Notes: generated by a model not told the origin, from the sequence alone. DNA of 61,453 nt from Moraxella boevrei DSM 14165 (GCF_000379845.1 NZ_KB903776.1:1-61453); one strand, 5' to 3'. Shown: positions 43,848 to 54,176, numbered from the stretch's first letter. Numbers and translations are program-made.

Positions 43848-46682
43848 TCAATGAGCGGTATCCCAGTTATCGCCAACACCGACTTCTACCAACAATGGTA
43901 CGGCAAAATCCACCGTCCAACCTAATTTTTTGGCGGTGTCATAAAAGACGTTTTGCATGGCATTTTTGATTAACTCACTGATTTCATTGACTTTATTTTC
44001 ATCTACTTCAAATACCAATTCATCATGCACTTGCAGTAACATTTTGGCATCGTCCTTTGGCAATACATCATTGACTGCTATCATGGCAAGTTTGATAATG
44101 TCTGATGCCGAGCCTTGTAACGGTGCGTTAATCGCCCCACGTTCTGCCGATTGGCGTATCATGGCGTTGCTGTGGTTCACGTCAGGTGTGTGAATTTTTC
44201 TGCCTAAAATCGTTTCAACATAGCCTTGGTCATGGGCAAGTTGTCGGGTAGTTTTCATGTAGTTTTTGACGTTAGGATATCGCTCAAAGTAGCGTTTGAT
44301 GTAGTCTTGGGCTTGTTGACGGCTAAAGCCGAGTTGCTTTGCTAAACCAAACTCGCTCATGCCGTATAATAGCCCAAAATTGACCGCTTTGGCTTGGCGA
44401 CGTTCTTCGCTAGTAACGTCATCAAACGCTTTGCCCAAAATTTCGCTCGCAGTGGCACGGTGAATATCATGTCCTTCGTTAAAGGCTTTGATTAACACAG
44501 GGTCTTTGGCAAAATGTGCCATGAGCCGAAGTTCAATCTGTGAATAATCCGCCGACAAAATTTTTCGCCCCGTCGGTGCGATGAAGGCTTGTCGAATCAG
44601 TCGCCCTGTATCGCTACGAATGGGAATATTTTGCAAATTTGGCTCGGTAGATGACAGTCGTCCCGTGCTAGTCAAGGCTTGATGATAGCTCGTGTGTACA
44701 CGGTTTTGGCTATCTGCCACATTCGCCAACGCATCGGTATAAGTACTTTTTAACTTTGCCAAACTGCGATAGGCTAGTACGGTATCCACCAACTCATGTT
44801 CAATTTTTGCCAATACTTGCTCGCTGGTAGAATACTGTCCTGTTTTGGTTTTTTTACCGCCTTTGATTTGCAGTTTTTCAAACAAAATTTCGCCGAGCTG
44901 TTTTGGGCTTGCTACGTTAAATGTTTCGCCTGCTTGGGCGTGAGCTGTATGTTCTAGTTGCTGAATTTGACGGTCAAATTCATCAGACAGTTTGTTCAAA
45001 AAGGGTTTGTTAATCAACACCCCTGCCTCTTCCATATCGCACAAAATTTGGGCAATTGGAATTTCAATATGGGTTAACAATTGTTTATCATTGTCGGTTA
45101 AACGTTCACTAAACAGTTCAAACAATTGCCAAGTAATATCCGCATCTTCGCACGCATATTGACTGGCAACCGCCAAATCCACTTTATCAAAACTAATTTG
45201 TTTTGCCCCTTTGCCTGCCACATCTTCAAACGTGGTGGTGCTTGTGTGCAAATAATGACGTGCCAAATCGTCCATGTTGTGGCGAGTAGCGACCGTGTTA
45301 ATGACATAACTGGCGAGCATGGTGTCCATTTGCCAATTTTTAGGGTCATTGGCAAGTGCAATACCATAATTTGCCAGAATATGACTGTCATATTTTAAGT
45401 GCTGTCCGACTTTGGCAATGTTTGGGTTTTCTAATAAATTTTTTAAATTTGATAATACAAAATCTTCGTTTAATTGGAGTTCAATCTGTTCTCCAAGAGC
45501 GTTGACGTGATTGACGGGTACATAATAGGCATGGTGTGCTTGAAAGGCAAATGACAATCCGACTAATTGAGCGGTTTGCCAATTCAAATCGGTGGTCTCC
45601 GTATCTACCGCAAAACAGGGGCTTTGCTCTAAATCTTTGATAAGATTTAAAAAATCAGTTTCATTCGTAATGGTTTGATAAACTTTTGCAACCTTTTTTT
45701 GCACCGCATTTGGTGTTGATTGAGCATTTACCGTATGCGATGATTGATTAGCAGGATGAAATGGATGCTCCAATGATTTAAGCTCACCTTTAAATTCTAA
45801 CTCCGTAAAAATCGCCCGTTTTTCTGCTAAATTAAAACTTGGGTCGGTAGGCAATTTTAACGCATCCCAATCGCTAATCAAATCCAAATCGGTGATAATG
45901 GTTGCCAATTTTTTGTCAAGGGCAATGCTGTCAATGCTCTGGGCAAATGTTTGTTTTTGTTTGCCTTTTAACGTGTCAATGTTGGCTAAAATGTTATCAA
46001 TTGTGTCATATTCTGCCAATAATTTTTGGGCAGTTACTTTGCCAATGCCTGCCACGCCTTGAATACCGTCTGACGTATCACCCATTAATGTCAGATAATC
46101 AATGATTTGGCGGGGAGCGACACCGAATTTTTCCTGCACGCCTGCTACATCATAGCGTTTGTCATCAAAACTATTTTCTACCACAATCGCATCGTTCACG
46201 AGCTGGCACATATCTTTGTCGCCTGTAGAAATAATGACATGATGCCCTTGTTCACAGGCTTTGTGGGAAAGTGAGCCAATGATATCATCAGCTTCCACCC
46301 CTTCTTGGCGTAGTAGCGGAATACCCAATGCCTGTATCATGCGATGAATGTGCGGAATTTGTTCGGCAAGCTCTTCAGGCATTTTTGGGCGATCGCCTTT
46401 ATAGATGGCGGAAAGCTTATGACGAAATGTCGGTGACTTGGTATCAAATGCAATCGCCATATGGGTCGGCTGATAGCGGTTAATCAGTTTATTAATCGCA
46501 TTTAGTGTACCACGAATGGCATTGGTGTGTAGACCTTGGCTATTTTTCATGTCAATTGGCAAGGCATGAAATGTGCGAAAAAGATAGTAAGAACCATCAA
46601 TTAAAACAAATGGCGGTTGCTCAAAATTAACGTGTGACGTATCTAATAATGCGGTGGGTGTTTGGGTTGTTTGATGGTTCAT
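43848..46682 (-). CDS. polA: DNA polymerase I
   Basis: 944-residue repair and Okazaki-fragment polymerase with all three domains. The N-terminal 5'-3' exonuclease has FVLIDGSYYLFRTFHAL, VEADDIIGSL and STGDKDMCQLV. The middle 3'-5' exonuclease keeps acidic residues (FAVDTETTDLNW, ACEDADITWQ). The C-terminal polymerase has SADYSQIELRLMAHF (motif A), RRQAKAVNFGLLYGMS (motif B) and QVHDELVFEV (motif C). So proofreading appears intact. The upstream gene on the same strand is ispA, 52 bp away. Confidence 0.97.
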   Translation of the reverse strand: MNHQTTQTPTALLDTSHVNFEQPPFVLIDGSYYLFRTFHALPIDMKNSQGLHTNAIRGTLNAINKLINRYQPTHMAIAFDTKSPTFRHKLSAIYKGDRPKMPEELAEQIPHIHRMIQALGIPLLRQEGVEADDIIGSLSHKACEQGHHVIISTGDKDMCQLVNDAIVVENSFDDKRYDVAGVQEKFGVAPRQIIDYLTLMGDTSDGIQGVAGIGKVTAQKLLAEYDTIDNILANIDTLKGKQKQTFAQSIDSIALDKKLATIITDLDLISDWDALKLPTDPSFNLAEKRAIFTELEFKGELKSLEHPFHPANQSSHTVNAQSTPNAVQKKVAKVYQTITNETDFLNLIKDLEQSPCFAVDTETTDLNWQTAQLVGLSFAFQAHHAYYVPVNHVNALGEQIELQLNEDFVLSNLKNLLENPNIAKVGQHLKYDSHILANYGIALANDPKNWQMDTMLASYVINTVATRHNMDDLARHYLHTSTTTFEDVAGKGAKQISFDKVDLAVASQYACEDADITWQLFELFSERLTDNDKQLLTHIEIPIAQILCDMEEAGVLINKPFLNKLSDEFDRQIQQLEHTAHAQAGETFNVASPKQLGEILFEKLQIKGGKKTKTGQYSTSEQVLAKIEHELVDTVLAYRSLAKLKSTYTDALANVADSQNRVHTSYHQALTSTGRLSSTEPNLQNIPIRSDTGRLIRQAFIAPTGRKILSADYSQIELRLMAHFAKDPVLIKAFNEGHDIHRATASEILGKAFDDVTSEERRQAKAVNFGLLYGMSEFGLAKQLGFSRQQAQDYIKRYFERYPNVKNYMKTTRQLAHDQGYVETILGRKIHTPDVNHSNAMIRQSAERGAINAPLQGSASDIIKLAMIAVNDVLPKDDAKMLLQVHDELVFEVDENKVNEISELIKNAMQNVFYDTAKKLGWTVDFAVPLLVEVGVGDNWDTAH

Positions 46683-46734
46683 AGTAAAGCACTTTTTGTA
46701 AAAATATTAAATAGTTGTTAAAAAATATTAAAGA

Positions 46735-47646
46735 CTAATACTGGCGTTGCCAAAGCCAATCTGCCAAATTAACTAAATAACTAGTGTCGCCAAATTCGTC
46801 AATCACGGCATTTTTGGCGGTGTTAAACAGACTTTGGGCGTAATCTTTGGCATTGTCCACGCCTAGCAGTTTGACATAAGTTGATTTGTCTAGTTTTTCA
46901 TCGCTATGAACCTGTTTGCCAAGCTGTTCGGTGTTGCCAACCACGTCCAAAATATCGTCTTGCACTTGAAATGCTAGACCGATATTTTTGGCAAAAATTT
47001 GTAAAGCTGATAATTGTTTATCATTGGCATTGGCACAGATACCACCCATGAGTACCGATGCTTCTATTAACGCCCCTGTTTTGTCTTGATGAATGGCTTC
47101 AAGCTCGTTTTGGCTTAGGTTTTGATTTTCGCCATTTAAATCAAGCATTTGCCCCATAATCATGCGTCTAGCTCGTGGGGTAAATATCTTTGACAAATGA
47201 TTACCAAGCTCACAATTTTGGCTAAAAATTGGATCGCAAAAGGCTTCAAATGCCAAATTTTGTAAAACATCGCCTGCCAACAGAGCCGTGGCTTCGCCAA
47301 ATTTGATGTGGGTGGTGGGTTTGCCACGGCGTAAGTCGTCATCGTCCATACACGGCAAATCATCATGTATAAGCGAATAACCGTGCAACAGCTCAACGGC
47401 AAGCATGGATAGACGCACTTCGGCTTGATTTTGAATGGGTAAAATCTGATTGGCGGTTTGTTGTATCACTGTGTGGTAGCTACTGGCAACGAGTAGCGGA
47501 CGCACACGCTTGCCCCCATTGGTCATAGCGTACAAAGTAGCACTGTGAAGTGGTTCGGGCAGGCGTTTTTCGCTGATAAAGTTGACAATATCTGCTTCAT
47601 GTTGGGCAATAACGGCTTGGGAAAATTCGGTAAAAGTGGGTTTCAT
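46735..47646 (-). CDS. ispA: Farnesyl diphosphate synthase
   Basis: Short-chain (2E,6E)-prenyl transferase joining IPP to DMAPP/GPP. 303 residues. First aspartate-rich motif is in SLIHDDLPCMDDDDLRRGK with the two-residue insertion typical of bacterial type-II FPPS. GKRVRPLL binds IPP, and the second aspartate motif is FQVQDDILDVVGN. The gene lies between polA and an acyl-CoA dehydrogenase; no dxs or xseB is next to it, unlike in E. coli. Confidence 0.93.
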   Translation of the reverse strand: MKPTFTEFSQAVIAQHEADIVNFISEKRLPEPLHSATLYAMTNGGKRVRPLLVASSYHTVIQQTANQILPIQNQAEVRLSMLAVELLHGYSLIHDDLPCMDDDDLRRGKPTTHIKFGEATALLAGDVLQNLAFEAFCDPIFSQNCELGNHLSKIFTPRARRMIMGQMLDLNGENQNLSQNELEAIHQDKTGALIEASVLMGGICANANDKQLSALQIFAKNIGLAFQVQDDILDVVGNTEQLGKQVHSDEKLDKSTYVKLLGVDNAKDYAQSLFNTAKNAVIDEFGDTSYLVNLADWLWQRQY

Positions 47647-47665
47647 GGCTTTTTATCTAAATAAA

Positions 47666-47705
47666 AAATAAATAAAAACCGTTCCCAAAATTGAGAACGG
47701 TTTTT
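47666..47705 (-). terminator. Terminator after the acyl-CoA dehydrogenase
   Basis: Perfect 11-bp stem (47674-47684 / 47695-47705), followed on the minus strand by a T-rich stretch. It separates the dehydrogenase from ispA. Confidence 0.85.
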
Positions 47706-47734
47706 CAGATTTGGGTTAAGGTTATTGTAACCGA

Positions 47735-49558
47735 TTAATCCAAAAAGTTAAAGCTATCAAAGTCAAGCGACATGGTTTCGCTTGAGGTTAGCATACTTTC
47801 TGAAATACCAGACGCACGTGGCAACAGTTTTTCAAAATAAAACTCAGCGGTTTTGATTTTGGCTTTATAAAACGCTTCGGTTTCTTTGCCATCACCATTT
47901 TTAAGTTTATTATAAGCGACTGCCGCCATTCTTGCCCAGTGATAGGCCATCATGACATAGCCTGAATACATTAAGTAATCATCGGATGCAGCTGAAATAA
48001 TATCACGGTCTTTACGAGCGGTGAGCATGATACGAGCAGTTAGGGTATTCCATTCCGCACAGTATTTGGTCAAGGCCCAGACGTATTTACGCATTTCTTT
48101 GTCAAGGGCATACTCACTACACCAACGCATGATATTGGCAGTGTAATCTAATACCACTTTGCCTTTGGATTGTAGTAGCACTTTACGACCCAACAAATCC
48201 AAGGCTTGTACGCCTGTTGTGCCTTCATACAGCGTCCCAATACGGGCATCACGGGCGATCTGTTCCATGCCCCACTCTTTAATATAGCCATGTCCACCAA
48301 AAATTTGAATGGCGTGCTTGGTACTTTCAAGGCTTAATTCGGTCAAGAACCCTTTTAGCACAGGGGTATAAAACCCGAGTTTTTCATCCCATTTTTCTGC
48401 CTCTTCGTGGTTACCTGCATGTATCGCTTCAGTCATTTTGTCTGCATAACGCCCTGCATGATAAATCATGGAGCGACCACCTTCGCTAAAGGCTTTTTGG
48501 GTTAACAGCATACGAGCAACATCTGCATGATGAATAATCGCATCAGCGACTTGATTTGGCTCTTTTTTGCCTGATAACGCACGCATAGAACGGCGTTCTT
48601 TGGCATAAGGCAAACTATTTTGGAATGCCAATTCCATATGTGCCAAACCTTGAATACCTGTACCGATACGGGCGGTGTTCATAAAGGTAAACATGGCTTT
48701 TAAGCCTTTGTGTGGTTCACCAATCAGGAAGCCTTTGGCATTGTCAAAATTTAACACAGCAGTAGCCGATGCTTTGATACCCATTTTATGTTCAATAGAA
48801 CCACAAGTTACCGTGTTTCGCTCACCCACTGAACCGTCATCGTTTACCAAAAATTTTGGCACGATAAACAGCGAAATGCCTTTTGTACCTTCAGGGGCAT
48901 TGGGTAATTTTGCTAGCACAATATGAATAATATTTTCGGTCAAATCATGCTCACCTGCCGAAATAAAGATTTTTGTGCCTGTCAAGGCATAACTGCCGTC
49001 ATCGTTTGGTACAGCACGAGTCTTGACCTGACCCAAATCCGTACCACATTGCGGTTCAGTCAAGCACATCGTACCTGACCAACTACCTTCCACCAACTTT
49101 GGCATATACTTATCTTTTTGGGCTTGTGAGCCGTATTGTAAAATCGTGTTCATACAACCAAGCGACAAACCAGGATACATCTGAAACGACCAGTTAGCCG
49201 TAGAAATCATCTCGGTTTTAATTAAATTTAGCGACGCAGGCATATTCAATCCGCCAAATTCTTCAGGATAACCCATACCCTGATAGCCTGTTTCCACAAA
49301 CATATCATAGGCTTCTTTAAAGCCCTTTGGTGTGGTAACAACCCCATTGTCAAAATGACAGCCTTCCGCATCGCCAGATTGATACAATGGCATGAGTACA
49401 TTTGATGAAAAATCTGCCACACTCTCTAGCATCATATCCACGGTTTCAGGATCAGCGTTTTCACCTGATTTTAACGTTTTGTAATGCTCTGGGTAGTTAA
49501 AAACTTCATTGATTAAAAAACGAATATCACGAAGCGGGGCTTTATAAGTTAATGCCAT
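47735..49558 (-). CDS. Acyl-CoA dehydrogenase, 600-residue class
   Basis: 607-residue FAD enzyme of the long acyl-CoA dehydrogenase class with a C-terminal extra domain (the group that includes DmdC-like methylmercaptopropionyl-CoA dehydrogenases). Motifs: MCLTEPQCGTDLG and YALTGTKIFISAGEHD for FAD and substrate binding, SIEHKMGIKASAT, ARIGTGIQGL and QIFGGHGYIKEWGMEQIARDARIGTLYEGTTGVQ near the cofactor (QIFGGHGYIKEWG is the signature). An AGGAT site precedes the ATG. The chain-length specificity cannot be told. Monocistronic, with a terminator downstream. Confidence 0.9.
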   Translation of the reverse strand: MALTYKAPLRDIRFLINEVFNYPEHYKTLKSGENADPETVDMMLESVADFSSNVLMPLYQSGDAEGCHFDNGVVTTPKGFKEAYDMFVETGYQGMGYPEEFGGLNMPASLNLIKTEMISTANWSFQMYPGLSLGCMNTILQYGSQAQKDKYMPKLVEGSWSGTMCLTEPQCGTDLGQVKTRAVPNDDGSYALTGTKIFISAGEHDLTENIIHIVLAKLPNAPEGTKGISLFIVPKFLVNDDGSVGERNTVTCGSIEHKMGIKASATAVLNFDNAKGFLIGEPHKGLKAMFTFMNTARIGTGIQGLAHMELAFQNSLPYAKERRSMRALSGKKEPNQVADAIIHHADVARMLLTQKAFSEGGRSMIYHAGRYADKMTEAIHAGNHEEAEKWDEKLGFYTPVLKGFLTELSLESTKHAIQIFGGHGYIKEWGMEQIARDARIGTLYEGTTGVQALDLLGRKVLLQSKGKVVLDYTANIMRWCSEYALDKEMRKYVWALTKYCAEWNTLTARIMLTARKDRDIISAASDDYLMYSGYVMMAYHWARMAAVAYNKLKNGDGKETEAFYKAKIKTAEFYFEKLLPRASGISESMLTSSETMSLDFDSFNFLD

Positions 49559-49833
49559 AAGAATATCCTTGTATCGTATAGTTTGGCGAAAATTTAAATT
49601 TAATTTAAAAGGTTAATTCTTCCTAGCTAGTATAAACAAATCTTCTTAAAAGCACAGCAAAAAAACACAAGTTATAACTTTTTTTCATATAAAAATAAAT
49701 ATTTTATTAATAAAAGTTATTGATTAACCATGATAAAATTTTGGCAAAAATATGTTAAAATGCCAACTTTTACAATCAATCACTACCCAAATTTCTCAAC
49801 CAAAACCCTAGATTAAACAAAGACAGTTAGCTT

Positions 49834-50481
49834 ATGTTACTTGAACAAATTCCGATTTTTAAAATATTTTTGGCACTTGTGGTGTTGGTTAATCCATCAT
49901 CGTCATTGGCGTTATTTTTGGATATCACCAAAGGCGGTACACGTGAACAAGTGCGTAAAGTGGCACTAATTGCTTCGTTAACGGTATTTATTTCTATTGC
50001 AATTTTTACCATTGCAGGGCAAGCAATTTTGCAAATGTTAGGGATTTCGCTTGGCTCGTTTCGTGTGGCAGGCGGTTTGTTGGTGTTGTTAATTGCCATT
50101 GGTATGATGAACGGTGCGGGCAATATCGCTAAACCCAACGTAGATAATGCTGACGACGTGCAAGGTTTGGCATTTCAAGGCACGAAAATGGCGGTCGTAC
50201 CGTTGTCTATTCCGATGATTATTGGGCCAGGTGGGATTTCTACTGTGATTATTTATGCAGCAAGTGGTAATGGTTGGGGGAACAAGATTGCATTGCTCGT
50301 AGCGGGTTTTATCATCAGTGTGATTTTGTACGGCACCTTTATGGCGGCAGGTCGTGTCAGTAAATTTTTGGGTGAAACGGGTTTAAACGTGCTAAACCGT
50401 GTCATGGGTATGCTTTTGGCTGCTGTTGCGGTAGAAATTATCGTGGCAGGCTTGCGTTCGTTATTTCCACAGTTAGCATAG
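49834..50481 (+). CDS. MarC family integral membrane protein
   Basis: 215 residues with six membrane segments; LVVLVNPSSSLALFLDIT near the N-terminus and VPLSIPMIIGPGGISTVIIYA centrally match MarC/UPF0056. Function is not established; despite the name, no clear role in antibiotic resistance is known. A weak ribosome site precedes the ATG. The 275-bp gap upstream is AT-rich and should contain the promoter. Confidence 0.85.
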   Translation: MLLEQIPIFKIFLALVVLVNPSSSLALFLDITKGGTREQVRKVALIASLTVFISIAIFTIAGQAILQMLGISLGSFRVAGGLLVLLIAIGMMNGAGNIAKPNVDNADDVQGLAFQGTKMAVVPLSIPMIIGPGGISTVIIYAASGNGWGNKIALLVAGFIISVILYGTFMAAGRVSKFLGETGLNVLNRVMGMLLAAVAVEIIVAGLRSLFPQLA

Positions 50482-50613
50482 TGTTGGTATAGGCAAGGGT
50501 TTTGCTTGATTTTTGCAAAAAAAGCCTTATTATAAAAGATACTTTTTGACAAAAAATTTTATTTTACCAGTTATTTTTAGCATTTAATTTTAAAAAATAG
50601 TAAGAGAGTAAGT

Positions 50614-50931
50614 ATGCAACATTCTAGCCATAAAGCCAATGATGAAACCAACGATACAGCAAGCGATGCGCCGTACGCACCGCAAGAAACTTTATTGGAA
50701 TTTGTCCAAGAGACAAATGGCAAAATGGTGTTACGTCCAGTACACGCTGATGTTAAAGATAAACCATTGTTGAGTATTGAGTTTTCCCAAGAAATCCAAG
50801 ATATGCTCGGTGGCGATATTCATTTTATCGGGCAAAGCATGGTACAAGCGGCAATGCAAAGTTTTATGCAAAAACAAATGGCACAATATCATGCCCATGT
50901 CTATGACGAAGAGCCAGAGCGTTTGAGTTAA
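50614..50931 (+). CDS. Conserved small hypothetical protein
   Basis: 105 residues. The N-terminus is polar and disordered (to ~residue 25). A compact region follows (LLEFVQETNGKMVLRPV), then an amphipathic, methionine/glutamine-rich helix (SMVQAAMQSFMQKQMAQYHAHV). No family named. A good AAGAGAG ribosome site and intact frame between marC and purK, 58 bp before purK, suggest a real cotranscribed gene. Confidence 0.6.
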   Translation: MQHSSHKANDETNDTASDAPYAPQETLLEFVQETNGKMVLRPVHADVKDKPLLSIEFSQEIQDMLGGDIHFIGQSMVQAAMQSFMQKQMAQYHAHVYDEEPERLS

Positions 50932-50989
50932 ATACGTTCAAATTTAAATTTCTAAATAACTTTACAATACCATCAACAAAGAGCCTACC

Positions 50990-52147
50990 ATGCCTATTTC
51001 AACCGCCAATTTTTACACTGTCAATCATTCTAATCATGCTGTCAAAACCGTTGGGATTTTAGGCGGTGGGCAATTAGGTATGATGCTAGCCGAATCCGCC
51101 TTAGCCCTTGGTATTCGCTGTGTGTTTTTGGAAGATGCCCCAAATTGTCCTGCACGCCTTTTGGGTAAAGTTTACAGTACCGAACAACTGGGCGATTTTG
51201 CTGACAGTTCGGATATTTTTAGTTTGGAGTTTGAAAATACACCGTTAAGTTCTGCTAAATTTTTAGAAGAAAAAACAGGGCTGTTTCCGCCGTCAAAGGC
51301 ATTATTTATCGCTCAAGACCGTTTAAATGAGAAAAATTTATTTAATGAATTAAATATCAAAACTACTCCATTTTTGGCGGTCAATTCATTGGATGAGCTA
51401 CAAACCGCTTGCGATAAATTAGGCTTACCTTTGGTACTAAAAACCAGTCGTGGTGGTTATGACGGTAAAGGACAATTTGTCATTAAAACTGACAATGATG
51501 TTGGTGTCGCTTGGCAAGAATTGGGCGACGCTACTAAAATTGCACCTTTAATTGCTGAAGGTTTTATTCACTTTAGCCGAGAAGTGTCTATCATTGCCGT
51601 GCGTTCGCAAGCTGGTGAAATTCGCTATTATCCTTTGGTAGAAAACGAGCATTTTAACGGCATTTTGGCAAAAACCACCGCCCCTGCCCCAAATGTAGAA
51701 AATCTCACCGCCCAAGCCCAAGAAAATATCAAAAAATTGTTAGAACATCTTAACTATGTTGGCGTTTTGACCTTAGAATTATTTGTAACCGATGACGGCT
51801 TAATTGCCAACGAAATCGCCCCACGGGTGCATAATTCTGGGCATTGGAGCATTGAAGGGGCAGTGTGCAGTCAGTTTGAAAATCATATGCGCGCGGTAGC
51901 AGGCTTACCGCTTGGCGATACGAGCGTTGTCAAACCGTCTGTGATGTTAAACGTGATTGGGCAATATCCGAGTATTAGCGAAATTTTGGCAATTGACGGC
52001 GTGCATTATCACGGCTATGACAAACAAGAACGAATGGGTCGCAAAATTGGGCATATTACTATCATGCCAGCTGACAGCCAAACGCTAGATGAGACAGTCG
52101 ATAAGGTAGTAGCGTTATTGCCAAATACATTGGGATTGGATAGATAA
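50990..52147 (+). CDS. purK: N5-carboxyaminoimidazole ribonucleotide synthase
   Basis: ATP-grasp enzyme of purine synthesis that carboxylates AIR to N5-CAIR. 385 residues: GILGGGQLGMMLAESA at the N-terminus, LPLVLKTSRGGYDGKGQFVI (ATP lid), EGFIHFSREVSIIAVR and NEIAPRVHNSGHWSIEG. Its partner purE is not adjacent in this window. An in-frame stretch of ~15 residues precedes the usual start, which could shorten the real protein. Confidence 0.95.
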   Translation: MPISTANFYTVNHSNHAVKTVGILGGGQLGMMLAESALALGIRCVFLEDAPNCPARLLGKVYSTEQLGDFADSSDIFSLEFENTPLSSAKFLEEKTGLFPPSKALFIAQDRLNEKNLFNELNIKTTPFLAVNSLDELQTACDKLGLPLVLKTSRGGYDGKGQFVIKTDNDVGVAWQELGDATKIAPLIAEGFIHFSREVSIIAVRSQAGEIRYYPLVENEHFNGILAKTTAPAPNVENLTAQAQENIKKLLEHLNYVGVLTLELFVTDDGLIANEIAPRVHNSGHWSIEGAVCSQFENHMRAVAGLPLGDTSVVKPSVMLNVIGQYPSISEILAIDGVHYHGYDKQERMGRKIGHITIMPADSQTLDETVDKVVALLPNTLGLDR

Positions 52148-52231
52148 AATGGTTATAAACTGTATCAAAATTATCAATGGTGGGTTTTGTTATCGCTTAA
52201 CCCATTCTATAGTTTTAATACAAAAATCTAT

Positions 52232-52825
52232 TTAAACGACTTTAAAATCAATCACTACTTTTCTATCAAATCCAATTTCCAACAAACTTGCAGTAATCCG
52301 AGCGGTTAGCCCCCACACCATTTCATTATCAATCAAAAAAGCCGAAGTTGTTAAGTTAAATTTATCATATTGTTTGTTAAAACTTACCAAATCTTGGCTT
52401 AATAACGTCTGCAAATCCGCCCAAAATAACCGCTCAATCTCGCTTGGTTGTGGTTTCAAAACCACATTAGGCGGTATCACACCAACCACAGGCAACACAG
52501 GCATGCCTTTTTGGGTGTGATGTAGCGGTAATTCACCCAAAATCATCACATCACTCGGTAAAATGCCTGTTTCTTCCCACGTTTCTCGCAAGGCGGTGGC
52601 GTGATTGTCCACATCGTTCGGCTCACGTTTGCCCCCTGCAAACGATACTTCACCTGCATGATTGTTAAGCTCAGATGAACGCAATGTATAGATAATTTTT
52701 GGATTAATTTCATTGGTAATCGCCAGCAATACCGCATATTGGTGTGAAATTGGTGAGATAGGACAGCTTGCCAAACGCTCGGCGAGTTGCTCGAGTAGAG
52801 GGCTTTGTAATATGGATTGGGTCAT
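52232..52825 (-). CDS. Nudix hydrolase, CoA pyrophosphatase type
   Basis: 197 residues. The Nudix box is G-G-K-R-E-x(8)-A-L-R-E-T-W-E-E-T-G (about residues 65-88), preceded by HAGEVSFAGGKRE, the UPF0035 signature of coenzyme A pyrophosphatases (NudL type). The ATG at 52825 has a GGA site; 14 upstream codons are rejected. It is divergent from a second, different Nudix gene at 52929. Confidence 0.88.
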   Translation of the reverse strand: MTQSILQSPLLEQLAERLASCPISPISHQYAVLLAITNEINPKIIYTLRSSELNNHAGEVSFAGGKREPNDVDNHATALRETWEETGILPSDVMILGELPLHHTQKGMPVLPVVGVIPPNVVLKPQPSEIERLFWADLQTLLSQDLVSFNKQYDKFNLTTSAFLIDNEMVWGLTARITASLLEIGFDRKVVIDFKVV

Positions 52826-52928
52826 TTTTTTTCCAAAATTTCTAAGATTTTTGCTTAATCTTGCCAAAAATATGATACCATGATAGATTATCGATACATC
52901 ATTTTAACCAAATTTAGTAGGAATTGTC

Positions 52929-53492
52929 ATGCCTTTTTGTTTGCAATGTGGTACAAAAGCCGAGTATGCGATACCGCAAGGCGACAGCCGTGAGCGGATT
53001 GTTTGCCCAAGTTGTGGTTATATTCATTACCAAAATCCCAAAGTTATCAACGGTTGTTTGCTCATTCATGACGAAAAAGTGCTACTATGTCGCCGTGCGA
53101 TTGAACCACGCTATGGGTTTTGGACGTTACCAGCGGGATTTATGGAACTTGGCGAAACCATGCAAGACGGTGCAAATCGTGAATGTTGGGAAGAAGCCCA
53201 TGCCGTTGGCGAAAATTTACAGCTTTATTGTCTATACGATTTGCCTGCGTTGGGTGATATTCATGCGTTTTTTCTTGGTGATTTGCAACAGGGAAAATTT
53301 GGGGTGGGTGAAGAGAGTTTGGAATGTCAATTATTTGCTGAACATGAAATTCCCTATGATGAACTTGCATTTGACACGGTGATACAGACCTTACGCCATT
53401 ATTTTGCGGACAAAAGAAATGGTGCAACATGGGGTAAATTTCCATTACACCTTGGCACGATTGACAAAAAACCTGTTATTCCAAGAACGTGA
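52929..53492 (+). CDS. Nudix hydrolase with N-terminal zinc ribbon
   Basis: 187 residues. Two CxxC pairs (CLQCGTK and CPSCGYIHYQNPK) form a zinc ribbon in the first 35 residues, followed by a Nudix box in GFMELGETMQDGANRECWEE (about 76-95). This arrangement resembles small NudC-like ADP-ribose or NADH pyrophosphatases; the substrate is unknown. An AGGA site precedes the ATG, and a terminator follows. It shares a short divergent promoter region with the CoA-type Nudix gene. Confidence 0.85.
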   Translation: MPFCLQCGTKAEYAIPQGDSRERIVCPSCGYIHYQNPKVINGCLLIHDEKVLLCRRAIEPRYGFWTLPAGFMELGETMQDGANRECWEEAHAVGENLQLYCLYDLPALGDIHAFFLGDLQQGKFGVGEESLECQLFAEHEIPYDELAFDTVIQTLRHYFADKRNGATWGKFPLHLGTIDKKPVIPRT

Positions 53493-53531
53493 AATGTTTA
53501 AAAATAGTTTTTTGAACAAGACAATCTAAAT

Positions 53532-53567
53532 AAACACCCAACAAAACCAAATCTATTGGGTGTTTAA
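53532..53567 (+). terminator. Terminator between the Nudix gene and greA
   Basis: Perfect 10-bp stem (53532-53541 / 53556-53565) with flanking A and T residues, between convergent genes; it may serve both directions. Confidence 0.75.
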
Positions 53568-53621
53568 TATTGAATAATTGGGAATTTATTGGTTGTTTAG
53601 CCCATATTTACCCAAACGAGT

Positions 53622-54098
53622 TTATGCATACAGCACTTCAATAATTTCGTATTCCACTTCACCGCTTGGGGTCTGGATTTTGGCTTCATCGCCTTCAGAT
53701 TTACCAATCAAACCACGAGCAATCGGCGAATTGATTGAAATTTTGTTGGCTTTAAAATCGGCTTCATCTTCACCGACAATCGTGTAGCGTTTTTGCTCTT
53801 CGGTATCCAAATTTTCAATCACAACTGTAACGCCAAATACCACACGTCCGTCTTGAGGCAGTTTGCTGATGTCAATGATTTCCGCACCGCCAAGTTTGGC
53901 TTCAATATCACGAATACGGGCTTCGGATAAGCCTTGCTGTTCACGAGCGGCGTGATATTCGGCATTTTCTTTTAAATCGCCGTGTTCACGGGCTTCGGCA
54001 ATCGCTTGGGTAATGCGTGGGCGTTCTACAGTTTTTAGGTGCTTTAGCTCTTCTTCTAGGGCCTGATGTCCTTGTGGGGTCATAGGGTAACGTTGCAT
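53622..54098 (-). CDS. greA: Transcription elongation factor GreA
   Basis: 158 residues, the standard length. N-terminal coiled-coil with the acidic tip [15 protein letters not shown] that reaches the RNA polymerase active site and stimulates cleavage of backtracked RNA; C-terminal domain ends [21 protein letters not shown]...[13 protein letters not shown] (FKBP-like). The ATG at 54098 has GGAG upstream; the open frame further up is not coding. carB-greA is the usual gammaproteobacterial order; here two hairpins lie between them. Confidence 0.96.
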   Translation of the reverse strand: MQRYPMTPQGHQALEEELKHLKTVERPRITQAIAEAREHGDLKENAEYHAAREQQGLSEARIRDIEAKLGGAEIIDISKLPQDGRVVFGVTVVIENLDTEEQKRYTIVGEDEADFKANKISINSPIARGLIGKSEGDEAKIQTPSGEVEYEIIEVLYA

Positions 54099-54133
54099 AT
54101 TTACTCCATTTTTATTGCAAATATTTCTTTTAC

Positions 54134-54176
54134 ATAAAAAAAACCAAGCTAGATAACATATGTTACCTAGCGTGGT
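54134..54176 (-). terminator. Near-perfect 34-bp palindrome with T8 between carB and greA
   Basis: 17-bp arms (54143-54159 / 54160-54176) with two mismatches and no loop; on the minus strand one mismatch becomes a G-U pair. Eight T residues follow on the minus strand. It lies 45 bp before the greA ATG, so it may stop or attenuate transcription from carB. Confidence 0.7.
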